Shown: positions 7,983 through 14,698 of the stretch, one piece after another | Position numbering within the stretch: the stretch's first letter is position 1 | Layout: each line of letters begins with the position of its first letter | Origin: Gammaproteobacteria bacterium UBA7376 | GTDB taxonomy: Bacteria; Pseudomonadota; Gammaproteobacteria; Pseudomonadales; Azotimanducaceae | DNA: 15,034 nucleotides | Reading direction: 5' to 3' | Assembly: GCA_002470275.1 (NCBI GenBank) | Contig: DKNY01000007.1 | Span: 1-15,034 of the forward strand | Position numbers and translations under genes: made by a program | Notes under the pieces: generated by a model | What the model was told of the DNA's origin: nothing | What the model saw: the letters and a program-made list of their open reading frames with translations, nothing else | Database searches by the model: none

Positions 7983-9145
7983 TGATAACAAGAACCCTAA
8001 AGTGCTCGCTCCTCAGCTTGGCCTTAATCGCCCAGCCTGTCCTCGCGGACCGCATCAAGGACCTGACCTCCGTGGCTGGTGCACGGCCCAACCAGCTCAT
8101 CGGCTATGGCCTGGTGGTTGGTCTTCAAGGCACGGGTGACCAGGATAAAATATCCTTCACCGCGCAAAGCCTGAAGAAGGTGCTGGACCGCTTGGGTGTA
8201 GACGTAGACGGGCCTATATCCAACTACGACTTGTTTACGCGCGGTGCGACAACGCTGGCCTATGACAAGACCAAGCTCGACAACGTGGCCTCTGTTTTGG
8301 TCACGGCGACCCTGCCCCCCTTCGTAAAGCCGGGTCAGACCATTGATGTCAACGTGGCCACCATTGGCCTTGCGACCAGCCTCCGAGGCGGTAACTTGGT
8401 GCTGACCGAGCTGCGCGGCGCAGATGGACAAATCTACGCGCTGGCCCAGGGTCCGCTAACGACCACGGGAATCGACGTGGACGCGGCTGGCTCAGAAGTC
8501 AGCATCGGTGTGCCTACCACGGGTAGAGTGCCCAACGGCGCCCTAGTAGAACGCGCGGTTGATACGCCGTTTGGAGAGTCTGAGTACATCGTTCTGAATG
8601 CCAATCAGGCTGACTTTACGACGGTCAGCTCGATTTCTGATGCCATTAACGAAAAATTCGGCGCAGGCACCGCCTCCGCCTTTGATGCCAGGTCCGTGGC
8701 CGTGCTAGCACCCATGGATTTGCCGGCCCGCGTTGGCTTTCTGAGCATGATTGAGAATTTAGACGTCGTGCCCGGAGAACCCAAGGCGCGGGTGGTGGTG
8801 AATTCTCGAACGGGGACGGTGGTGATCAGTCGCACCGTGAAAGTCACCGCAGCGGCGGTGACCCAAGGCAGTCTGTCCGTCACCATTTCCGCGACTAATG
8901 AAGTAAGCCAACCGGATGCGGGCGTCTTTGGCGGCGCAGCGGCAGGAGAAACCGTGGGTGTCCAGAATGCCGAGATCACGGTGGAAGAAGAAGTACGGCC
9001 AATGTTCCTGTTTCAGCCTGGCGTCGACCTCCGCGATATCGTGGAAGCAGTCAATCAGGTTGGGGCAAGTCCCTCGTCATTGATCGCTATTCTCGAGGCC
9101 CTCAAGAGTTCCGGCAGCCTGCGTGCTGAACTGGTGGTGATCTAG
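7982..9145 (+). CDS. flgI: flagellar P-ring protein FlgI
   Basis: FlgI is a periplasmic protein forming the P-ring around the rod at the peptidoglycan layer. From the ATG at 7982 the product has 387 residues, close to the family norm of about 365-370. It has a clean Sec signal peptide (MITRTLKCSLLSLALIAQPVLA) with cleavage expected after Ala22. The mature protein starts DRIKDLTSVAGARPNQLIGYGLVVGL, a hallmark of FlgI, and ends with FQPGVDLRDIVEAVNQVGASP and SLIAILEALKSSGSLRAELVVI. The ATG overlaps the flgH stop in TAATG and no Shine-Dalgarno sequence is visible, which suggests translational coupling to flgH. An in-frame TTG at 7970 would only extend into flgH and would damage the signal peptide n-region. 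flgJ starts 5 bp after the stop. Confidence 0.96.
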   Translation: MITRTLKCSLLSLALIAQPVLADRIKDLTSVAGARPNQLIGYGLVVGLQGTGDQDKISFTAQSLKKVLDRLGVDVDGPISNYDLFTRGATTLAYDKTKLDNVASVLVTATLPPFVKPGQTIDVNVATIGLATSLRGGNLVLTELRGADGQIYALAQGPLTTTGIDVDAAGSEVSIGVPTTGRVPNGALVERAVDTPFGESEYIVLNANQADFTTVSSISDAINEKFGAGTASAFDARSVAVLAPMDLPARVGFLSMIENLDVVPGEPKARVVVNSRTGTVVISRTVKVTAAAVTQGSLSVTISATNEVSQPDAGVFGGAAAGETVGVQNAEITVEEEVRPMFLFQPGVDLRDIVEAVNQVGASPSSLIAILEALKSSGSLRAELVVI

Positions 9146-9150
9146 TAGCC

Positions 9151-9582
9151 ATGACGGAAACTACGATCTCAGAAAGCGTATTAGACTTTAACGCGATGGC
9201 GCAGCTTCGCGCCAAGGCCCAGGCCAACCCTGATCAGGTCACGGCCGAAGTAGCAGAGCAGTTTGAAAGCATCTTCATCAATATGATGATGAAATCCATG
9301 CGTGAGGCGACTCAACGCTCAGGGCTCCTGGACAGCCAGGCAGGCCGGCTCTATGAGTCCATGTTCGATCAGCAAATCTCATCCGTTATGGCCAAGCGGG
9401 GCGTATTCGGTGTCGCCGATGCGCTGCAGGCTCAAATCAAGCTCCAGCGGCAGGCGCCTGCGCCGGCCCCAGAGCGGGCCATGTCGTTGACGGCACCGTC
9501 CTTTGCGCTAAAACAAGACCAAGCCACCTATTCCCTGGACCGTACGCCAGCCGTTCGTCCGGTGACGGGGGTTGATCAATGA
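9151..9582 (+). CDS. flgJ: FlgJ rod-binding protein, short form without muramidase domain
   Basis: FlgJ is the rod assembly factor, thought to act as a rod cap. The protein has 143 residues and matches the N-terminal rod-binding domain: VAEQFESIFINMMMKSMREAT at 34-54, then LDSQAGRLYESMFDQQISSVMAKRGVFGVADAL at about 60-92. A Pro/Ala-rich tail (QAPAPAPERA) follows from about residue 101. The C-terminal glucosaminidase-type peptidoglycan hydrolase domain of enteric FlgJ (about 313 residues) is absent. The stop overlaps the flgK start in ATGA, so nothing was lost by a downstream frameshift within the operon. Single-domain FlgJ is known in other bacterial groups, so a separate hydrolase probably opens the wall for the rod (inference). 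Confidence 0.92.
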   Translation: MTETTISESVLDFNAMAQLRAKAQANPDQVTAEVAEQFESIFINMMMKSMREATQRSGLLDSQAGRLYESMFDQQISSVMAKRGVFGVADALQAQIKLQRQAPAPAPERAMSLTAPSFALKQDQATYSLDRTPAVRPVTGVDQ

Positions 9583-12569
9583 CAGACTTGCTCTCCATTG
9601 GTAGCTCTTCGGTAAGAAACAGCCAGCTGGCGCTTTCTGTCGTCAGCAATAACATCGCCAACGTGAATACGGACGGCTATGTTCGCCAGAACCTGGCCGT
9701 CGAAGAAGGGCTCCCGACCAAAAGCGGGCTGTTCTTTCTGGGCACAGGTGCCCTAGCAGACGGCGTTCGTCGATCTTATGACGGACAAATTGAAGCCTCG
9801 CTGCGTTCGAGTTTAAGTGACCTGGAAGCCCAGCAACCGCTGATCGAGCAGACCCAGCGCCTAATTAACGTATTTGGTAATAAAAACGCGTCCCTTACGC
9901 CAGCCTTGGGGTCCTTCTTTGACAGCATGCGGTCGCTGAGCGTTGACGCCTCTTCAGAAATCCTGCGTAACCAAGTGCTAAACGAGGGACAAACCCTGGC
10001 CTCTCGCTTTAATACCCTGGCCGTTCAGCTTGACGACATTGATCTAGAGACGCAGCTTCAGAGTGAGCAGCAGGCAAAAAACTTTAACGCGCTAAGCGAG
10101 CAGCTTGCGATCGTGAACGGCAATCTGCAAAGAGTGTCGGACATCAACAAGCAGCCCTCCAACCTCTTGGATACCCGAGACCAGGTATTGCGCGACATGT
10201 CCGCAATCATGCGGGTTTCTGTCCGTGAGGCCAGCAACGGTGCGGTCACCGTGAGCATCGGCAGCAACAATGGCAAAACCCAAGTGGTCGAGGGCCTGAA
10301 GGCAACGCCCATAGGCGTAAATTTTATTGATGGCACGCCGAGCCGGTCTGAGATAGTCCTAAATCCTTTCGTTGATCCCATCAACCTATCGGGCCTTGTG
10401 GGTGGAGAACTCGGGGGTCTAATCAATTTCCGCGATCAAATGCTTGCTCCGGCCATGGCGGACCTTGACGACCTGGCGAAGGTTTTCATTGATGAGGTGA
10501 ACGCAATTCACGCTCGCGGCATGGACATGAATGAGAGGCCCGGTGGCGCTATGTTCGTCAGTGAGCCCGAGTTCGTGACGGACTTCAGGATGGCTAAGGG
10601 CAGCGCAAGCCCAAGCGTCCAGATACTTGAATCCGGTGCAGAAAATTTACGGCCCATCAGCCTGGTTTACCGGGCGGCAGATAGCGCCTGGCTCGCGGAG
10701 GACCAGCAGAGCGGCCTTCGTTATTTTTCTTCGGGCTCGCCACCCCAAATCGCCATGAACGGCCTATCGATACAGATCAATGGTCAGGCCCAGGATGGCG
10801 ACGTTTTATCCATCGAGGGGTCAAACAGACCGGCGCGCTCGATCAGCATGGCGCTGTCTACGGCTCAAGAACTCGCGGCCGGCGACCTCTTTAGGATCGC
10901 CAAGAGCGTGTCGAATACAGGCACCGCTGATGCCAACATTCAGATTCTCGATGTTCCGGCTCGGCCTGGCGGGATTGCTAACCTATCTTCGGTCTTGGTC
11001 AATAACGACAACCCCTCCGCGGCGCTGACGGTGGCGACCAGCTACTCGCTAGCCAAGCTAACGGTACCCGCAGGCACCCAGAATCTCGGTATGACTCTGG
11101 GCAAATCCTCTGCCAGCACCGCCGAGCTACAGGTATTAACACGAGACGGCAGGCACTTATTCGGGAGCGCGCTCACCGATGCTCAACGCGCCGTTATGCT
11201 GACGGAACAGAATGGCTTCATCGCCGATGGAAGCTATAGCGACACGTACTTGAATGGTGACAGCGCCTACCTTGATAAAGCCTGGACCATGGGCGCTCAC
11301 GCGACTTCCGTTGGCTTGGTAGGGGACGACGGCGCAACGACTATCGCTGCTGAGGCGCGCCTGATGGCCGCACCCCTACCGGCCTATACGAACACGACAG
11401 GTGCAACCGTTACGGTCATAGAGGACGGCGCCCTGAAGCTCAACGGCACGAGCCTGGGCCCCCTCACGCTTTCAGGTCAAACTTTGACCACCTCCGACGT
11501 AGTGTCTTGGCTCAACGGAGAAATTGCCGAGTCCGCGATCCCCTTTACCGCAAGCGCGATCAATGAAGTGCGTATCCCGGCCAGTGAAATTTCGGCAACG
11601 GACGGCACCCTGACCATCAATTCCCAGGTGATTGGCTCAGGAACCCCCTTTGCGTCGACTAGCGAAATTGCGAATGCCATCAATGTTCATTCATCCACCA
11701 CCGATGTGGCCGCTCGCCTGGACTTTGATGGCAGCCTGATTCTAGCGACCACCGCCGGCAATGAGGCTGAGACCATTAGGCTCGGCAGCAGCTCTTCGTT
11801 GTTTACCAACATTTCCGGGGATCTACAGGCCCAGGTGGTTCTTCAGGCCGACCGAGCATCAGGCGATACCTCAGAAAAAACCGTAGCGCTCACGCTATCG
11901 AGTACCGGTAGCGCCACAGATTTGGCTCGCTTAGGTTTCAATACGGAGCTTAAGATCGATGGCGAGGTGTCAGAGGACCTCATCGTCTTCACGACGGGCG
12001 GCGTTGGTGACACCGCCGACCTCAGCGCTTCCTATACTGCCGGAAATGCTAATCCTCTGGCATTGCGCTCCTCTCAGCTGCAGGTGGTCTTTTCCTCATC
12101 AGACCAATATCAAATTCAGGATGTGGCCACGGGCACCGTTCTGGCAGATCGCAGCTACGTTGAAAATCAATCCATCGACTATCAGCAGCTGCGTATCGAT
12201 ATCAATGGGGAACCCCAGGCGGGCAACGTATTCACGATTGATAACAACCAGGACGGATTCGGCAGTAACGAAAATTTGCTGCGGCTAGTGGCTCTAGAGA
12301 ACCAAAAGGTACTCGGCGAGGATGACACCCTGCACGAGTCCTACCTGAATCTACTTAACCGCGCTGGCAGCACGGCCCGGCAGGCCCAGGTGACCCAAGA
12401 GGCGCTGCAGGTGGTGTACAACCAGGCCTATGAAGCCCGTGACCAGGTGGTCGGCGTGAACCTGGATGAAGAAGCTGCAGACCTCATCCGGTTTCAGCAG
12501 GCCTATCAGGCATCTGCAAAGTTGATTCAAACGGCTAACCAGCTATTTGACTCCATTCTTAGACTCTAA
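9579..12569 (+). CDS. flgK: flagellar hook-associated protein 1 FlgK (HAP1), long form
   Basis: FlgK is the first hook-filament junction protein. The N-terminus has SIGSSSVRNSQLALSVVSNNIANVNTDGYVRQN and a long helical region to about residue 315, with LLDTRDQVLRDMS at 196-208 and LSGLVGGELGGLINFRDQML at 270-289, all typical of FlgK. The C-terminus has AYEARDQVVGVNLDEEAADLIRFQQAYQASAKLIQTAN at about 950-987. The product has 996 residues against 547 in Salmonella; the extra mass is between about 330 and 900. That region carries the motif I-x-I-N-G-x-x-Q-x-G-[DN]-V twice (about 398-409 and 873-884) and an IN-like unit at about 676-736. The ATG overlaps the flgJ stop in ATGA, and GACGGGGG lies just upstream. 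flgL follows after 12 bp. Confidence 0.95.
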   Translation: MTDLLSIGSSSVRNSQLALSVVSNNIANVNTDGYVRQNLAVEEGLPTKSGLFFLGTGALADGVRRSYDGQIEASLRSSLSDLEAQQPLIEQTQRLINVFGNKNASLTPALGSFFDSMRSLSVDASSEILRNQVLNEGQTLASRFNTLAVQLDDIDLETQLQSEQQAKNFNALSEQLAIVNGNLQRVSDINKQPSNLLDTRDQVLRDMSAIMRVSVREASNGAVTVSIGSNNGKTQVVEGLKATPIGVNFIDGTPSRSEIVLNPFVDPINLSGLVGGELGGLINFRDQMLAPAMADLDDLAKVFIDEVNAIHARGMDMNERPGGAMFVSEPEFVTDFRMAKGSASPSVQILESGAENLRPISLVYRAADSAWLAEDQQSGLRYFSSGSPPQIAMNGLSIQINGQAQDGDVLSIEGSNRPARSISMALSTAQELAAGDLFRIAKSVSNTGTADANIQILDVPARPGGIANLSSVLVNNDNPSAALTVATSYSLAKLTVPAGTQNLGMTLGKSSASTAELQVLTRDGRHLFGSALTDAQRAVMLTEQNGFIADGSYSDTYLNGDSAYLDKAWTMGAHATSVGLVGDDGATTIAAEARLMAAPLPAYTNTTGATVTVIEDGALKLNGTSLGPLTLSGQTLTTSDVVSWLNGEIAESAIPFTASAINEVRIPASEISATDGTLTINSQVIGSGTPFASTSEIANAINVHSSTTDVAARLDFDGSLILATTAGNEAETIRLGSSSSLFTNISGDLQAQVVLQADRASGDTSEKTVALTLSSTGSATDLARLGFNTELKIDGEVSEDLIVFTTGGVGDTADLSASYTAGNANPLALRSSQLQVVFSSSDQYQIQDVATGTVLADRSYVENQSIDYQQLRIDINGEPQAGNVFTIDNNQDGFGSNENLLRLVALENQKVLGEDDTLHESYLNLLNRAGSTARQAQVTQEALQVVYNQAYEARDQVVGVNLDEEAADLIRFQQAYQASAKLIQTANQLFDSILRL

Positions 12570-12581
12570 TCGGCGACAGAG

Positions 12582-14156
12582 ATGAAAATTTCAACATCCC
12601 TTCACTTCCAGCGATCTCTGACAAGCATGCAGGAAAACCAGGCACAGGTCGCTAAAACCCGGGAACAGCTGTCCACGGGTAAAGAAATTGTTCGGCCCAG
12701 CGACAACCCAGGAAAGGTCAGCGCCATCGAGAACCTGGACCGAGCGATCGCGAAAAATGAAACCTATGGTGAATTGATCAGTCAGCTCAAAGATCGCTAT
12801 CAGCTTGAAGAGACGGTTCTGACCAACAGTGCAGACATCCTTGTTCGCATTAAAGACCTGGCCATTCAATCCGCTAATGCGACCCTATCTGCTGAAGACC
12901 GGCAAATCGTGGCCGTGGAAGTCGAGAGTTTACGTGACGAGCTGCTGAGTATTGCCAATACTCGGGATATGAACGGCAATTCGATTTTTGCTGGCGGCAA
13001 GACAGAGCTATCCGCCTTTGTGAAGGCGGAAGACGGCACGGTGAGCTATCAGGGTGATGCCCGACAAACTATGGTCAACGTGAGCGATTCTCGCCAGCTG
13101 GGCAAAAACCGTAATGGTCTGGAAGTCTTTGCTTCTGCCAACCGACCAGTTGACATTACGGCAAAGTTCGATGTTCAGCTTGGCACCGCATTGAGCAGCT
13201 TTACCGGTGCTTCAGCCTCGGTATCCGACGGCACGACGTCACTCGACCTGGACGGCACCTATCCCAGTAACCCCCCCACGCTGAGCGAAATCGCCGATGC
13301 GATAAATCAGGCGTCGGGCAATGAGGACTTTAACTATACCGCGTCGGTCAATGGCGCGAGCCTGCGCTTTGAAGCCAAGGAACCTGGCGCGATCCTGGCC
13401 GGAGATGAGCCGGTGTTTACGCCTCCAGCCGCGCTGGTAAACGGCAACAGCCAATTTAGCGTTCGTTTGGGCACCTCGCTCAATGACTATCAGAACACTG
13501 GCGGTATTGTCTCCGACGGCGTGACCACCCTAGCGCTCGACTATACGAGCTACAGCGATGGGGCCGTCGCCGCGACGGAGATTCGAGACGCGATCTTGAA
13601 TCACGCGGATTACGGGGATTTTAATTACACGGTGAGTTTAGATACCGCCGTCTCGCCGAATTCTCTGGTCTTTACAGCCAAAGACGCCGGAGCGACGAGC
13701 CAGTCAGGGTTCCCCGTCTTCACGCCACCCACTGCGGTCACGGACCAACAGTCCACGGTACTTGAGACCGGCTTTGCGGATATGAACGAGAGCGAAGCGG
13801 GAGAAACCGGCCAACGTGTCGAGGGGGTCGGGTTCTTCGAGGTGATCGAGGATTTCGTGATCGCGCTAAAGGCCAACAACAGTGACGATATTGAACGTGC
13901 CCTCGGTGAGGTAGACGACCTACACAGTAATATGTCCCTGGCCATTGGTCGGGTAGGCAGCGAGCTGCAGAGCACTGAAACCCAGGAAGAAATTAACCTG
14001 GAGGGTGGGCTCCGCCTGCAAACGCTGCTGTCTGCTGAAGAAGACTTAGACTATGCCGCAGCAATCACGCGATTCAACCAAGAAATGACCCGGCTAGAAG
14101 CCACCCAGTCATCCTTCGCTCGAGTCTCTCAACTTAGCCTCTTTGAATACCTCTAA
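12582..14156 (+). CDS. flgL: flagellar hook-associated protein 3 FlgL (HAP3) with two inserted modules
   Basis: FlgL is the second junction protein, onto which flagellin polymerises. The flagellin-like N-terminal domain is clear: MKISTSLHFQRSLTSMQ, STGKEIVRPSDNP at 31-43, SIANTRDMNGNSIFAGG at 123-139 and SYQGDARQTMV at 155-165. The C-terminal helices run from about 411 to 524 and include NMSLAIGRVGSEL and RFNQEMTRLEATQSSFARVSQLSLFEYL. The product has 524 residues against 317 in Salmonella. The difference is largely explained by two tandem modules at 196-287 and 292-389 that resemble the duplicated module of the flagellin in this window. The Shine-Dalgarno sequence is weak (GACAGAG directly before the ATG). 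It is the last gene of the operon; the - strand FliS-like gene ends 25 bp beyond it. Confidence 0.95.
   Translation: MKISTSLHFQRSLTSMQENQAQVAKTREQLSTGKEIVRPSDNPGKVSAIENLDRAIAKNETYGELISQLKDRYQLEETVLTNSADILVRIKDLAIQSANATLSAEDRQIVAVEVESLRDELLSIANTRDMNGNSIFAGGKTELSAFVKAEDGTVSYQGDARQTMVNVSDSRQLGKNRNGLEVFASANRPVDITAKFDVQLGTALSSFTGASASVSDGTTSLDLDGTYPSNPPTLSEIADAINQASGNEDFNYTASVNGASLRFEAKEPGAILAGDEPVFTPPAALVNGNSQFSVRLGTSLNDYQNTGGIVSDGVTTLALDYTSYSDGAVAATEIRDAILNHADYGDFNYTVSLDTAVSPNSLVFTAKDAGATSQSGFPVFTPPTAVTDQQSTVLETGFADMNESEAGETGQRVEGVGFFEVIEDFVIALKANNSDDIERALGEVDDLHSNMSLAIGRVGSELQSTETQEEINLEGGLRLQTLLSAEEDLDYAAAITRFNQEMTRLEATQSSFARVSQLSLFEYL
13167..13442 (+). repeat. FlgL inserted module, copy 1
   Basis: Residues 196-287 of FlgL carry the same ordered landmarks as the flagellin modules: F-x-x-x-x-GT, SDGTTSL at 215-221, a predicted helix PTLSEIADAINQ, ASG at 244-246, DF at 249-250, AKEPG at 265-269 and PVFTPP at 277-282. 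The similarity is at protein level; codon choice differs, so recent gene conversion is unlikely. Confidence 0.75.
13455..13748 (+). repeat. FlgL inserted module, copy 2
   Basis: Residues 292-389 repeat the pattern with FSVRLGTSL, SDGVTTLAL at 311-319, a helix around ATEIRDAIL, DF at 346-347, AKDAG at 366-370 and PVFTPP at 378-383. It is the most diverged of the four copies, with a short insertion near DTAVSPNS. The shared PVFTPP with copy 1 suggests the two FlgL copies arose by tandem duplication within flgL. Confidence 0.72.
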
Positions 14157-14181
14157 GAATACCGTTGAGGACGCGTTCGGC

Positions 14182-14598
14182 TTAGCGGGCGAGTAGTTGA
14201 TGGCTGGAGGGTGCGGCGTCCGGGGCGCTGGTGGTTGGCGCCAGCAGCATATCCCAGCCCCGCTGAAGCTCGCTGACCAGCAGCCTTAGCTCCTCTAAAT
14301 CCTCGGAAATGGGAAGCTGAATGCTCTGGTCAATGGAGCGATCTAGCATGGCGAAGAACTCATCGAGGTGCGTGACAAGTTTTTGATCGGGTAAATCCGC
14401 CATGCAGCGGTTTAGAAAGCGAAGAAGGTTTTTTGCATGCCGCAGGGAGCTGGCAGCGGAATTGACTCGGCACACATCAGCGTTTCTTTCGGCGATAACC
14501 AAGCTATTGATGAGAGAGTCAAAGAGCCAGCGGACTTCGTGGCGTCGTTCCTCGCCGAAAACAGCCAAACTGCTCACGTATTTCGCGAAATGTGACAC
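14182..14598 (-). CDS. FliS-like flagellar export chaperone (putative)
   Basis: FliS binds the C-terminal helix of flagellin in the cytoplasm and prevents premature polymerisation. This product has 138 residues, FliS being about 136, and looks all-helical with the FliS pattern in order. LFDSLINSLVIAE at 25-37 matches the FliS LFDGxLxxLxxA block. RHAKNLLRFLNRCM at 53-66 matches the second helix, LVTHLDEFFAMLDRSIDQS at 74-92 matches the LxxNLxxLYxYMxxRL region, and LEELRLLVSELQRGWDMLL at 101-119 matches the final helix with its Trp. Similarity is modest: the usual Y-Y-M residues of helix 3 are F-F-M. The start is GTG at 14598 with a weak Shine-Dalgarno sequence; an in-frame stop lies just upstream. 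A sigma-28-type promoter precedes it, supporting a late flagellar role. It is convergent with flgL. Another small flagellar chaperone is the main alternative. Confidence 0.6.
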   Translation of the reverse strand: MSHFAKYVSSLAVFGEERRHEVRWLFDSLINSLVIAERNADVCRVNSAASSLRHAKNLLRFLNRCMADLPDQKLVTHLDEFFAMLDRSIDQSIQLPISEDLEELRLLVSELQRGWDMLLAPTTSAPDAAPSSHQLLAR

Positions 14599-14628
14599 AC
14601 CGCACCCAATTACATTGACCCTACCTTC

Positions 14629-14655
14629 TAATCGGAGATTCTCGCTCTAGCTTTA
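14629..14655 (-). promoter_or_regulatory. sigma-28 (FliA) type promoter upstream of the FliS-like gene
   Basis: Reading the - strand from 14655 to 14629 gives TAAAGCTA, 11 bases, then TCCGATTA. The FliA consensus is TAAAGTTT-N11-GCCGATAA, so each box matches 6 of 8 positions with the exact spacing. The boxes lie 30-57 bases upstream of the GTG start, giving a predicted leader of about 20-25 bases. An AT-rich stretch (14657-14696) lies directly upstream of the -35 box. Confidence 0.68.
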
Positions 14656-14698
14656 GTTTTCTGGATACAAAACCTAAAAATATTTCGATAATGGGTGA

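Noticed and set aside
8024..8431. 135-codon open frame on the - strand inside flgI
   Set aside because: It is antisense to the conserved N-terminal part of FlgI and has no independent support.
14157..14181. Bidirectional terminator between flgL and the FliS-like gene
   Set aside because: The 25 bases contain no convincing inverted repeat followed by a T run on either strand. Termination may occur within the neighbouring coding ends or by Rho.
14402..14650. 82-codon open frame on the + strand opposite the FliS-like gene
   Set aside because: It is Arg/Ser-rich low-quality translation, overlaps the helical FliS-like frame and covers its promoter; no ribosome site.
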